This document shows positions 50,856-60,465 of a stretch of 64,000 nt of DNA, one piece after another (within the stretch, counting starts at the first letter, position 1; every line of letters starts with the position of its first letter). The notes under the pieces are model-generated. The model was not told where the DNA came from, made no database searches, and saw nothing but the letters and a program-made list of their open reading frames with translations. The position numbers were made by a program, and so were the translations under genes. The stretch is from an uncultured Alphaproteobacteria bacterium. Lineage in GTDB: Bacteria; Pseudomonadota; Alphaproteobacteria; HIMB59; GCA-002718135. Where the stretch lies: positions 90,349 through 154,348 of the forward strand of contig CACMQB010000001.1 of the NCBI GenBank assembly GCA_902615745.1, in the 5' to 3' direction.

Positions 50856-51311
50856 ATGGATTTATTTGTATCTAAATATATTAATAAAATAGATAAGAAG
50901 GGAAGAGTTTCTCTACCTTCTAGCTTTAGAAATGTACTTCCAAAAGCTAATAGAAATGAAATTATTTTATACAAATCTATTAAAACACCATCTATTGAGG
51001 GCTGTGGTGTTGGAAGATTAAAAGAAATCGCAAAAAGAATTAATAATCTTGATTTTTTTTCCGAAGATTATGACGATTTTTCAACATCAATATTTTCTGA
51101 AATAATTACAACCAATATTGATAAAGAAGGAAGATTTTTAATTCCTGAAGAATTAAAATTATATGCTGGCATTAATACTGAAGCTGCTTTTTTTGGTCAA
51201 GGCCATTACTTTCAAATTTGGGAACCAAAAAAAGGTCTAAAAAATACTGAAGTTTCAAGAATACGTCTTTTAAAAGAAAAAAAATCATTACGAATGATGT
51301 TAACACAATAA
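50856..51311 (+). CDS. mraZ: Transcriptional regulator MraZ
   Basis: 151 residues with two AbrB/SpoVT-like halves: the first with NKIDKKGRVSLPSSFRNVL (near 10) and the second with TTNIDKEGRFLIPEELKLYAGI (near 86), including the conserved DxxGR motif in each. MraZ forms a ring and binds spaced TGGGN repeats to repress the dcw operon. The four-repeat site directly upstream strongly supports autoregulation. The start ATG is preceded by the operator and no Shine-Dalgarno. Confidence 0.95.
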   Translation: MDLFVSKYINKIDKKGRVSLPSSFRNVLPKANRNEIILYKSIKTPSIEGCGVGRLKEIAKRINNLDFFSEDYDDFSTSIFSEIITTNIDKEGRFLIPEELKLYAGINTEAAFFGQGHYFQIWEPKKGLKNTEVSRIRLLKEKKSLRMMLTQ

Positions 51312-51319
51312 AAAATAAT

Positions 51320-52258
51320 ATGAAAAATTTACATAAGTCGGTAATGATAAAAGAAATAATATCCTTTCTGCCAATAACAAAATCAATAAATGTAATAGAT
51401 GCAACTTTTGGTGGTGGCGGTTATTCAAAAACTATCCTTGAAAAATTTAATGTAAATCAATTGTTAGCAATAGATAGAGATCCAATTTCAAAAGTATTTG
51501 CAAAAGAAATAGAATCTAAATTTTCAAATTTTTCTCTAATAAATAATAGATTTAGTAAAATTGAAGAAATAGTAAATAATTCAAAGTTGAAAGAGAAAAA
51601 ATTTGATATAGTTCTTTTCGATATAGGTACAAGTTCAAATCAAATAGATAATGCGCAAAGAGGTTTTTCATTCAACAAATCTGGACCACTTGATATGCGA
51701 ATGGGCTCTTCAGATAAAAATGCTTATGATATAATTAATAATTATGAAGAAAAAAATTTAGCTGATATAATTTATCGATATGGAGAAGAGCGTTATTCAA
51801 GAGTTATTGCAAAAGAAATAGTAAAAAATAGAAAAATAAAATTTATAAATGACACAATAGAATTATCAAACATTATAAAAAAATGTTTACCTAAAAAAAA
51901 TCAATTAAAAAACAAGATTCATCCTGCAACAAAAACATTTCAGGCAATTAGAATTTATGTGAATGATGAGTTAAATGAACTAAAGACGAGTCTAGAAAAA
52001 ACTTTAAAAATTTTAAATAAAGAAGGTTTAATTTTAGTAGTTTCTTTCCAAAGTCTAGAGGATAGAATTGTGAAAGATTTTTTTAACCACAAAAGTGGTA
52101 AACGATGGCGTTCCTCCCGCCACTACCCGGAGTTACCTGATAAACTGGCAACTCAACTTAAAATAATCACCAAAAAACCAATATTGCCATCAGCTTCTGA
52201 GATTTTAGAAAATCCCAGATCTAGATCAGCAAAACTTCGGGTAGCTCAGAAAATTTAA
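51320..52258 (+). CDS. rsmH: 16S rRNA (cytosine1402-N4)-methyltransferase RsmH
   Basis: 312 residues. Begins MKNLHKSVMIKEIISFLP, with the SAM-binding DATFGGGGYSKTIL, LFDIGTSSNQIDNAQRGFSF and the C-terminal IRIYVNDELNELK...VVSFQSLEDRIVK typical of MraW/RsmH. It methylates N4 of C1402 in 16S rRNA. Second gene of the dcw cluster, 8 bases after mraZ. Confidence 0.97.
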   Translation: MKNLHKSVMIKEIISFLPITKSINVIDATFGGGGYSKTILEKFNVNQLLAIDRDPISKVFAKEIESKFSNFSLINNRFSKIEEIVNNSKLKEKKFDIVLFDIGTSSNQIDNAQRGFSFNKSGPLDMRMGSSDKNAYDIINNYEEKNLADIIYRYGEERYSRVIAKEIVKNRKIKFINDTIELSNIIKKCLPKKNQLKNKIHPATKTFQAIRIYVNDELNELKTSLEKTLKILNKEGLILVVSFQSLEDRIVKDFFNHKSGKRWRSSRHYPELPDKLATQLKIITKKPILPSASEILENPRSRSAKLRVAQKI

Positions 52259-52260
52259 TT

Positions 52261-52575
52261 ATGAAGTATACTAAATCAATTATACTCTTCTTAATTTTAA
52301 ATTTGATACTGGTTTTTTCAATGATTTTTATTGCCAACCATACAAGAGAAATCGAAAAAAATAATCATAATTTTAAAGTTAAAATATCTAAAATTTCAGA
52401 AAATTTAAAAATTAATAAAATTGAATTAGCCACTCATCAAAATGGCTCATATTTAAAAACAATGTATAAATTGTATTTTGATGAATCTCAAAATGATAAT
52501 GTTCCTCTTATTGTAAAAATGGAAGAACTTTCAAATCAAGATAAAAATTTAAAACTTGTTAGTTCAAATAATTAA
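52261..52575 (+). CDS. ftsL: Cell division protein FtsL
   Basis: 104 residues with one N-terminal membrane span (about residues 6-27) and a periplasmic coiled coil. Sequence similarity to FtsL is low, as usual, so the call rests on position between rsmH and ftsI, size and topology. FtsL joins FtsB/FtsQ in activating septal peptidoglycan synthesis. It follows rsmH by 2 bases and precedes ftsI by 3. Confidence 0.85.
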   Translation: MKYTKSIILFLILNLILVFSMIFIANHTREIEKNNHNFKVKISKISENLKINKIELATHQNGSYLKTMYKLYFDESQNDNVPLIVKMEELSNQDKNLKLVSSNN

Positions 52576-52578
52576 TTA

Positions 52579-54228
52579 ATGTTAATTAGACTGAAATTAT
52601 TTGATAGTGATTCTTTAAAATTACTTCATAGAAGAGTTTTTTTTTCAATTACAATTTTTATCTTTGTCTATTTTATATCTATTTATAGAATCTCATCAAT
52701 TATGCTCTTTCCTGATTTAATTGAGGATACTAATAATTATGTAAAAAAAGATATTAGGGGCAATATTTATGATAGGAATGGAAATATAATTGCCACCTCA
52801 ATTGAAAGCATCTCTTTATCAATTAATCCTAATAAGATAAGAAACAAAAAAGAACTTTCTAATAAATTGGGATTAATTCTTGATTTAGATATAAAAAAAA
52901 TAGAAAAAAAATTATTATCGACGAGTAAATTCGTTTGGATAAAAAGAAATATATCTCCAATTGAATATCAAGAAATAATTAATCTTGGTGAAATAAATAT
53001 CAAAGCTCACAAGGAATTTAAAAGAATATATCCCTATAAAAATACTTTATCACATATTATTGGGTATGTAGATGTTGATCAGAATGGACAGAGTGGAATT
53101 GAGAGGTATTTTGAAAATGATCTATCAAAATCACAAGACATAACTATTAGTATTGATGCTAATTTACAGCAGTTGGTTAGAGAAAATCTCTTAACAACAA
53201 TAAATAATTACAAAGCTGAATCAGGCTTAGCTATAGTTATGGATATTACTAGCGGACAAATCTTATCATCAGTAAGTTTTCCTGATTATAATCCTGAGGA
53301 CAAATCGTCATTTAATAATAATAATTTAATAAATAGAGTTTTTCAGTCTAATTACGAAATGGGATCAACATTCAAACCAATAACTGCAACTATTGGATTT
53401 GATTTAAATATTTTAGATTCTAAGATGACTTTTGATGTTACAAATAAATATTTAAATATAGGTGATCATGATAAATACAAAGAAAATGGTATTTATGATG
53501 TTGAAAAAATAATTGTTGAATCATCCAACATTGGTACTGCTCAAATTGCTACTTTGATTGGAAAAAAAAATCAAAAAGAATTTTTTAAAAAATTAGGTTT
53601 CGATAAAAAAATAAATATAGAAAACAAAGAAAGTTCACCTCCTTTAGGAAATAAAAACAATTGGGGTAAATTAGAAACAGCAACTATAGGATTTGGTCAT
53701 GGATTTGCAATTACACCTCTTCATTTAGTCAAAGCTTATGCTTCACTGGCAAATAATGGAAACGAAGTTTTCCCTACACTACAATTAAATAAACAATTTC
53801 AACAAAGACAAATTTTAAATAATATAAAATCATCAAAATTCTTTATCAATTTATTAAATTCTGTTGTTCTCAAAACTGAGTATACTGGACCCAGAGTAAA
53901 AGTAGATGGTTATTCTGTAGGAGGTAAAACAGGAACATCAGAATTATTAAATCCAAATGGTGGATATTACAAGGATAGGAACTTAACGTCCTTTATTGGA
54001 ATATTCCCTACAAATAATCCAAAATATGTAGTTTACACTGCTATTGAATATCCAAAAAAAGAAACAGGCACTAAACAAAGAATGACTGGAGCAAGAGTAA
54101 ATGCACCCCTAGTAAAAAATATTATTATAAATATTATAGGTCTTTTTAATATTTCAAAAGATAAAAATGATGAACTTCTAAAAGTAGACACAAATTTTTT
54201 ATATAGAAAATTAAATGCTACTATCTAA
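52579..54228 (+). CDS. ftsI: Septal peptidoglycan transpeptidase FtsI (PBP3)
   Basis: 549 residues with a single N-terminal membrane span (about 18-37), a non-catalytic pedestal (DIRGNIYDRNGNIIATS) and a penicillin-binding transpeptidase domain: SxxK at Ser263-Lys266 (MGSTFKP), SSN in VESSNIGTAQ, and KTG at Lys450 (GGKTGTSELL). It crosslinks septal peptidoglycan in complex with FtsW. It overlaps murE by 14 bases. Confidence 0.96.
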   Translation: MLIRLKLFDSDSLKLLHRRVFFSITIFIFVYFISIYRISSIMLFPDLIEDTNNYVKKDIRGNIYDRNGNIIATSIESISLSINPNKIRNKKELSNKLGLILDLDIKKIEKKLLSTSKFVWIKRNISPIEYQEIINLGEINIKAHKEFKRIYPYKNTLSHIIGYVDVDQNGQSGIERYFENDLSKSQDITISIDANLQQLVRENLLTTINNYKAESGLAIVMDITSGQILSSVSFPDYNPEDKSSFNNNNLINRVFQSNYEMGSTFKPITATIGFDLNILDSKMTFDVTNKYLNIGDHDKYKENGIYDVEKIIVESSNIGTAQIATLIGKKNQKEFFKKLGFDKKINIENKESSPPLGNKNNWGKLETATIGFGHGFAITPLHLVKAYASLANNGNEVFPTLQLNKQFQQRQILNNIKSSKFFINLLNSVVLKTEYTGPRVKVDGYSVGGKTGTSELLNPNGGYYKDRNLTSFIGIFPTNNPKYVVYTAIEYPKKETGTKQRMTGARVNAPLVKNIIINIIGLFNISKDKNDELLKVDTNFLYRKLNATI

Positions 54229-55633
54229 TTTATCAAAAGTTATAACTGTAAATAAAACATACAATTTTTATAAAAATAAATATTTCTCTGCAATTACTTC
54301 AAATTCAAAATTTACTAATAACAAAACGCTGTTTGTTTATGACAAAAATACAAAGGTAAAAAAGATTTATTTAGACGAAGCACTTAAGAATAAAACCCCT
54401 GCTATAATTTCTAATAAATATATTAATAATTTAAAAATTCCTCAATTTCTTGTATCTAATATTAATTTAGAGACCTATTCTTTATTAAATAAGCTTCATA
54501 ATAATCTTCCCTTTAAAACTCTAGCAGTTACGGGTACAAATGGAAAGACATCAGTTGTTTGGTATATTTCAAAAATTCTTAATTCACTAAAATATAACAA
54601 TATAACGGTAGGAACCTTGGGACATTTTATAAACGGAAAAAAAATAAATAATATAAATTTAACAACTCCTGCCTATGAGGAATTATTTAAATATGGATCT
54701 TCGAATAAAAAACAAAAAAATATTTACATTTTTGAAGCTTCAAGTCATGCCTTAGAACAAAACAGGTTAAGAAATTATCCTATAAATATTGCAGCTATTA
54801 CAAATATTTCCAGAGATCATCTTGATTACCATAAAACATTCTCAAATTATAAAAAATCTAAAATTAAACTTTTTACTAATCATTTAGAAAGTAGTGGATT
54901 TGCTATAATTAATTCAAGGTTAAAAATCTCAACAGAATTAAAAAAAAAATTAATAAAAAAAAATGTAAAATTAAAATATTTTGGAAATAAAAGTATAAAA
55001 TTAATAAAAATCAAAGATTTTGTATATTTAAACATCAATAATAAAAAATATAAACTGAAAGATCTCAAACTTAAAACAAATATAGAATTAGAAAATTTAG
55101 AATGTGCCATTACTTGTTGTTTAGCACTTAATATTAGTAAAAACAAAATCATAAAAGTATTATCAAAAGTTACTAATCCTTCAGGTCGCCTAGAAACAAT
55201 TGAATATAAGAAAAAAAAATCAAAAATTATTATTGATTATGCACATACACCAGATGCTTTAAAAAAAATACTTCTTGCATATAAAATCAAAAAATTAAAA
55301 CCAGCAATTTTATTTGGTTGTGGGGGTGATAGAGATAAAAGTAAGCGAAAATCAATGGCATTAATTGCAAATAAATATGCTGGTAAAATTTATATAACGG
55401 ATGACAATCCTAGAAATGAAAATCCATCTAAAATAAGAAAAAATATCTTAAAATATTGTCCTAGAGCTATTGAAGTATCTGATAGAAGAAAAGCAATTAA
55501 AGTAGCTATCAAAGAATTAAAAATGAATGAAATTTTAATAGTAGCAGGAAAGGGGCACGAAAAATTTCAAATTTTAAAAAATAAAACAATTAAGTTTGAT
55601 GACTTTAAAGTTGTGAAAGAATTATTAAATTAA
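54215..55633 (+). CDS. murE: UDP-N-acetylmuramoyl-tripeptide synthetase MurE (meso-DAP-adding)
   Basis: 472 residues. P-loop TGTNGKTSVVW (near 108), carbamylated-Lys region typical of Mur ligases, and Asp397-Asn-Pro-Arg400 (DNPRNENP), the motif associated with meso-diaminopimelate rather than lysine. It adds the third amino acid to UDP-MurNAc-Ala-Glu in the cytoplasm. The protein is very Lys/Asn/Ile-rich. It shares one base with murF. Confidence 0.95.
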   Translation: MLLSNLSKVITVNKTYNFYKNKYFSAITSNSKFTNNKTLFVYDKNTKVKKIYLDEALKNKTPAIISNKYINNLKIPQFLVSNINLETYSLLNKLHNNLPFKTLAVTGTNGKTSVVWYISKILNSLKYNNITVGTLGHFINGKKINNINLTTPAYEELFKYGSSNKKQKNIYIFEASSHALEQNRLRNYPINIAAITNISRDHLDYHKTFSNYKKSKIKLFTNHLESSGFAIINSRLKISTELKKKLIKKNVKLKYFGNKSIKLIKIKDFVYLNINNKKYKLKDLKLKTNIELENLECAITCCLALNISKNKIIKVLSKVTNPSGRLETIEYKKKKSKIIIDYAHTPDALKKILLAYKIKKLKPAILFGCGGDRDKSKRKSMALIANKYAGKIYITDDNPRNENPSKIRKNILKYCPRAIEVSDRRKAIKVAIKELKMNEILIVAGKGHEKFQILKNKTIKFDDFKVVKELLN

Positions 55634-57000
55634 TGATCGAATCAAATAAATTAGAAAAATATATAATATCTAAAAAAGATAAAATTAAAATATCAAGTAA
55701 AGATATTAAAAGTGGCGATATATTCCTTGCTTTAAAAGGTAGAAGATTTCATGGAAATAAATTCATAAATGAAGCAATAAATAAAGGTGCAAGATTTTGT
55801 ATAACTGATAAGAAAAATTTTAAAGCGAATAAAAAAATTTTATATGTAGATAATATTTATAAATATCTTTCAGAAATAGCAAAAAGAAAGCGAGATTTAT
55901 ATAAAGGTAAAGTAATAGGTATTACTGGCAGCGCCGGTAAAACAACTTTAAAAGAAACCCTAGCATTTTTCTTAAAAAAAGATCATATCATTTCTTACTC
56001 AAAGAAAAGTTATAATAATCATTTAGGTGTATTAATATCTTTACTAAATTTAAATTTAAAATCGAATTTTGCAATTTTTGAAATTGGAACAAATAATTTT
56101 GGTGAGATAAAAATTCTTAGTAATTTAGTTAAGCCATCAGAAGTATTTATTACTAATATACAATCTACACATCTTGAAAATTTCCAAACTAAAAACAATA
56201 TTGCCAGAGAAAAATCTGATATTTTTATTTCAAAACATAATAATAATAGACAAAAGCTATATCTAAATGTTTCATCTAAATCCGAAAAAATTTTAATTAC
56301 AAAGGCTAAAAAAGAAAAAAATCTAAAAATAATTCGTATTGATAATTTTTCAAAAAATTATTTTATTAAAAAAATATCTCCTTTTAAAAAAATTTATAAA
56401 GTAACTTTATCAATTAATAAAAAACTTATTAATATTATTACTAAAGTAGTAGTAATGCATAGATTAAATAATTTATTATTTTGTCTTGCATTTTATAATG
56501 AAAATTCTTTAAATATTAAATCAGTTGTAAATCGTTTCAAGTTTTTAAAACCAGTTGAAGGTAGGGGGTTAGTTCATAAAATTTCTTTAAATAATAAAAA
56601 AATAAATATTATTGATGAATCTTATAATGCTAATCCAGATACAATGATGCAAAGTATACAAAACTTAAATAACATAAAATTAAATAATAATAAAAAAATA
56701 ATAATAATTGGAACGATGAATGAACTGGGAAATAATTCTTATAAAATTCATTATAAATTACTAAGACAATTAGATGACAATATTTTTAAATTTGTAATTT
56801 TATGTGGCGAATTCTTTGAATTATCTATAAAAAATTTTTTAAATCCAAAAAATGAATTTATCTATTTTAAAAATACAAATAAAATCATGCGATTTTTAGA
56901 AGATAAAGTGCATAATAATGACATTATTTTAATTAAATGTTCTAATTCAACAAAAATAAATAAGTTTGCAAAAACATTATTAAAGCAGGTATCGATTTGA
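55633..57000 (+). CDS. murF: UDP-N-acetylmuramoyl-tripeptide-D-alanyl-D-alanine ligase MurF
   Basis: 455 residues. N-terminal SGDIFLALKGRRFHGNKFI, P-loop ITGSAGKTTLKE (near 96), and IDESYNANPDTMMQSIQNL in the C-terminal half, all MurF signatures. It adds D-Ala-D-Ala to make the pentapeptide precursor. Its TGA stop is contained in a TTGA that also supplies the mraY TTG start. Confidence 0.95.
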   Translation: MIESNKLEKYIISKKDKIKISSKDIKSGDIFLALKGRRFHGNKFINEAINKGARFCITDKKNFKANKKILYVDNIYKYLSEIAKRKRDLYKGKVIGITGSAGKTTLKETLAFFLKKDHIISYSKKSYNNHLGVLISLLNLNLKSNFAIFEIGTNNFGEIKILSNLVKPSEVFITNIQSTHLENFQTKNNIAREKSDIFISKHNNNRQKLYLNVSSKSEKILITKAKKEKNLKIIRIDNFSKNYFIKKISPFKKIYKVTLSINKKLINIITKVVVMHRLNNLLFCLAFYNENSLNIKSVVNRFKFLKPVEGRGLVHKISLNNKKINIIDESYNANPDTMMQSIQNLNNIKLNNNKKIIIIGTMNELGNNSYKIHYKLLRQLDDNIFKFVILCGEFFELSIKNFLNPKNEFIYFKNTNKIMRFLEDKVHNNDIILIKCSNSTKINKFAKTLLKQVSI

Positions 57001-58085
57001 TTAAATATTTAGCCTTTGAATACCAATCTTTATTTAGTTTTCTAAATATTTTTAGCTATATAACATTCAGAGCTGGCGCTTCTGTTCTTACCGGATTATT
57101 TTTTTCTCTAATATTTGGAAATTATATTATTAATAAATTATCTAATATTCAACCAACTGGCCAGCCAATAAGAGATGACGGTCCGGAGTCACATTTAATT
57201 GCAAAAAAAGGTACTCCTACAATGGGTGGATTATTGATTATTCTAAGTGTTTTTGTCTCCACCATTATTTGGGGTGATTTACAAAATATTTTTATATGGA
57301 TTTTACTTTTAACTATTTTGATTTTTGGATCTATTGGTTTTGCAGACGATTACAAAAAAATAAAATCAAATACAAGTGAGGGTATTTCATCAAAAATAAG
57401 AATTATATTTCAAATTATTTTTTCATTTTTCATTACATATTTAATTCTGATTAATTTAGATCCAAGCATAAGCAAATCTATGACATTTCCTTTCTTTAAA
57501 AATTTAATTATAGATTTTGGAATATTCTATTTTCTAATTTCCATATTTATAATTATTGGATCGGCTAATGCAGTAAACTTAACTGATGGGCTTGATGGTT
57601 TAGCAATTGTCCCTGTAATGATTGTTGCTATGTCATTTGCATTCATAGCTTATGTTTCAGGTAATATAGTTTTTTCTAATTATTTACTTATCCAATATAT
57701 TCCTGGAACTGGTGAATTAGCAGTTTTTTGTGGCTCTTTAATTGGAGCTGCTTTAGGTTTTCTATGGTTTAATGCACCGCCTGCTAAAGTTTTTATGGGT
57801 GATACTGGATCTTTAGCATTGGGTGGATCTTTAGGCTCAATAGCGATAATATGCAAACATGAAATTCTTCTTGCAATAATAGGAGGGTTATTTGTTCTAG
57901 AAACCTTGTCTGTTGTAATCCAAGTATTTATTTTTAAAATGACAGGAAAAAGAGTATTTTTAATGGCTCCACTACATCACCATTTTGAAAAAAAGGGATG
58001 GCATGAGTCAACAATAGTTATTCGTTTTTGGATAATTACTATTGTATTAGCTTTGATAGGCTTAGCTACTTTAAGAATAAGATAA
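56997..58085 (+). CDS. mraY: Phospho-N-acetylmuramoyl-pentapeptide transferase MraY
   Basis: 362 residues, polytopic. The start is TTG (56997-56999); the resulting MIKYLAFEYQSLF aligns with the N-terminus of E. coli MraY, while the next ATG is far inside. Conserved are FRAGASVLTGLFFSLIFG, DDGPESHLIAKKGTPTMGG, NLTDGLDGLAI and GDTGSLALGG, and PLHHHFEKKGW. It makes lipid I from undecaprenyl phosphate. The stop overlaps the murD ATG by one base. Confidence 0.96.
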   Translation: MIKYLAFEYQSLFSFLNIFSYITFRAGASVLTGLFFSLIFGNYIINKLSNIQPTGQPIRDDGPESHLIAKKGTPTMGGLLIILSVFVSTIIWGDLQNIFIWILLLTILIFGSIGFADDYKKIKSNTSEGISSKIRIIFQIIFSFFITYLILINLDPSISKSMTFPFFKNLIIDFGIFYFLISIFIIIGSANAVNLTDGLDGLAIVPVMIVAMSFAFIAYVSGNIVFSNYLLIQYIPGTGELAVFCGSLIGAALGFLWFNAPPAKVFMGDTGSLALGGSLGSIAIICKHEILLAIIGGLFVLETLSVVIQVFIFKMTGKRVFLMAPLHHHFEKKGWHESTIVIRFWIITIVLALIGLATLRIR

Positions 58086-59401
58086 TGTATTTAATTTACG
58101 GAATTCAAAAATCAGGTCTTTCTATTGTAAATTATTTTGAAAATAAAAAAATAAAATTTAAGATGTGGGATGATAATCCAATAGTAAGAAAAGCTATAAA
58201 AAAAAATTATAATAAAGATTATTTTTTTAATATTAAAAAAGATAATCTGAATGATTTTGAAAAAATTTTTGTTAGCCCAGGTATATCTTTAAGACAAAAA
58301 AAATTTCAAAAAAAAAATATATCTAAAAAAGTAAATAGAGACTTAAATCTATATATTTCTAATTTAACAAATCAAAAGATTGTAGCTATTACTGGAACAA
58401 ATGGGAAATCCACAACAACTAAATTAATAGGAGATATTTTAAAAAAAAATAATATTAAAACATTTGTTGGTGGCAATATTGGAGAATCATTATGCAATGC
58501 TTTTCTTTTGAAAAAAAAATATAAAGTTCATGTTATCGAATTAAGCTCCTTTCAATTAGAAACTGTTAAGTTACTTGATAGCAAAATATCAGTAATAACA
58601 AATTTATCTAACGATCATTTAGATAGGTACAAAAGTATTAGTGATTATATTAATCAAAAAAAAAATATTATTTCTAAAAATGGAATTAATTTGTTGTCCA
58701 TTGATGACATTTATTCTAGAAAAATATTTAATCAAAAAAAAATTAAAAATAAAATTAGTTTTTCTTTAGTCGATAAATCAGCTGATTGTTTCGCTAATAA
58801 TGATTATATTCTAGATAATTACTTCAAAAAAAACAGAAAATTATTTATAAAAAAAATTTCAAAAGATTTAGATGGTCATTTTAATATCCAAAATATTTTA
58901 ATAGCATACATATGTAGCAAAATATTAAAAATTCCAGAAACTAATTTTCTTAAGGTTATTAAAACATTTAAGGGTCTTCCATTTAGATCATCTACAGTTT
59001 TTACAAATAATAAATTAAAAATAGTAAATAATAGTAAATCTACTAATTTAAATTCAACAATAAATTCAGTTGTAAATTACAATAATATTTACCTAATCTT
59101 AGGAGGTATAGCTAAAGAAAAAAATTTTGAAATTCTTCTGAAATATAAAAATAAAATTAGTTGTGTATATACCTATGGAAAATCAGGATCTTTTATTGAA
59201 AAAAAATTAAAAAAAGAATTAGTTGTAAAAAGATCGGCAAATTTAAAATCAGTTATCAAAAAAACCTTTAAGGATATTAAAAAAAATTCAAATCAATCAA
59301 CTATATTGTTCGCTCCTGCATGTGCCTCTTATGATCAATACAAAAATTTTGAAGAAAGAGGCATACATTTTAATAAATTAATTAAAAATTATATAAATTA
59401 A
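58085..59401 (+). CDS. murD: UDP-N-acetylmuramoylalanine-D-glutamate ligase MurD
   Basis: 438 residues from the ATG at 58085; an in-frame start at 58028 within mraY is rejected because it adds non-homologous residues. P-loop ITGTNGKSTTTK (near 101), VIELSSFQLET and ISNDH-like LSNDHLDRY typical of MurD. It adds D-glutamate to UDP-MurNAc-Ala. Extremely Lys/Asn-rich, with many A-tracts (up to 9 A) in the DNA. Confidence 0.94.
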   Translation: MYLIYGIQKSGLSIVNYFENKKIKFKMWDDNPIVRKAIKKNYNKDYFFNIKKDNLNDFEKIFVSPGISLRQKKFQKKNISKKVNRDLNLYISNLTNQKIVAITGTNGKSTTTKLIGDILKKNNIKTFVGGNIGESLCNAFLLKKKYKVHVIELSSFQLETVKLLDSKISVITNLSNDHLDRYKSISDYINQKKNIISKNGINLLSIDDIYSRKIFNQKKIKNKISFSLVDKSADCFANNDYILDNYFKKNRKLFIKKISKDLDGHFNIQNILIAYICSKILKIPETNFLKVIKTFKGLPFRSSTVFTNNKLKIVNNSKSTNLNSTINSVVNYNNIYLILGGIAKEKNFEILLKYKNKISCVYTYGKSGSFIEKKLKKELVVKRSANLKSVIKKTFKDIKKNSNQSTILFAPACASYDQYKNFEERGIHFNKLIKNYIN

Positions 59402-59403
59402 CC

Positions 59404-60465
59404 ATGGAATATTTAAAAAATTGGTGGACCTCAATTGATAGAATTAACATAATATTAATATTATCATTGGGTTTTACAGGATTAATACTTTCATTTTCCA
59501 TAGGCGAAAATTTATCTATAAATAGACACTCTATTTTTTTTCTTTTTTCAATTTTCTTACTTATTGTGCTATCAGACTTAGATAGTAAAAATATAAGAAG
59601 AATTTCATTATTTTTATTTATTATTTTATTAATAATAATAGTGTTAATACTTTTTTTAGATTATGAAGTTAAAGGTGCTAAGAGATGGTTCAAAATATTT
59701 AACTTTACACTACAACCTTCAGAGATAATTAAGCCTATTTTTGTCATATTGACTGCATGGTGTATAAGTAAATCTATAGAAGATAAAAAATTTTATTTAC
59801 CATTACTGTTTGTCTTTTTCTTCTTGCTTTTATCTTTAATACTTATGCAACCTGATTTGGGAATGACAGTTTTACTGTCAGCAACTTTTTTTTGCCAGTT
59901 ATTTGTTGCTGGTTTATCAATTTTTTTAGTTATTGTTGCATTTTTATTTATATTAGGAATATCAATCTTTTCTTATTTTACTTTTGATCATGTTCAATCA
60001 AGAATTAATTCATTTCTTGGTGGGTTAGGTGGGACTGATACATACCAAATAGATTTAAGTATTCAAGCTTTCAAAAATGGCGGGCTACTTGGTAAGGGTC
60101 CAGGGCAAGGTATTTTAAAAGAAAAAATTCCTGATGCTAACACAGATTTTATTTTTGCTGTTGCTGGAGAAGAATTAGGATTTATCTTTTGCTTAATCAT
60201 TATTTTTATAATTCTATCTATTATAGTAAGAAGCTTGTTAAAAGTTCTACAACTTGAAGATCCATATAAAATTATAGCAATTAGTGGTTTAATTTGCTCA
60301 TTTGGATTACAATGCTTAATTAATATCTTTAGCTCGTTAGGTCTTATACCAACAAAAGGTATGACACTACCATTCGTAAGCTATGGAGGTTCTTCCATGA
60401 TATCAATAGCAATATTATTTGGTTTTTTATTATCACTTACAAATAGAAAAAATGAAGAATTATGA
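59404..60465 (+). CDS. ftsW: SEDS peptidoglycan glycosyltransferase FtsW
   Basis: 353 residues, about ten membrane spans. SEDS-family landmarks: KGAKRWFKIFNFTLQPSEIIKP, LMQPDLGMTVLL, GPGQGILKEKIPDANTDFIFAVAGEELGF and the C-terminal KGMTLPFVSYGGSSM. It polymerises septal glycan with FtsI. The ATG at 59404 follows murD by 2 bases; its TGA overlaps murG as ATGA. Confidence 0.95.
   Translation: MEYLKNWWTSIDRINIILILSLGFTGLILSFSIGENLSINRHSIFFLFSIFLLIVLSDLDSKNIRRISLFLFIILLIIIVLILFLDYEVKGAKRWFKIFNFTLQPSEIIKPIFVILTAWCISKSIEDKKFYLPLLFVFFFLLLSLILMQPDLGMTVLLSATFFCQLFVAGLSIFLVIVAFLFILGISIFSYFTFDHVQSRINSFLGGLGGTDTYQIDLSIQAFKNGGLLGKGPGQGILKEKIPDANTDFIFAVAGEELGFIFCLIIIFIILSIIVRSLLKVLQLEDPYKIIAISGLICSFGLQCLINIFSSLGLIPTKGMTLPFVSYGGSSMISIAILFGFLLSLTNRKNEEL

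Noticed and set aside
54880-55152. 90-residue minus-strand reading frame inside murE
   Set aside because: AT-rich antisense shadow of a strongly supported MurE; no family resemblance.
58085-59401. Long A-tracts in murD as signs of frameshift or decay
   Set aside because: The frame is intact over all MurD motifs and such tracts occur throughout the neighbouring mur genes.
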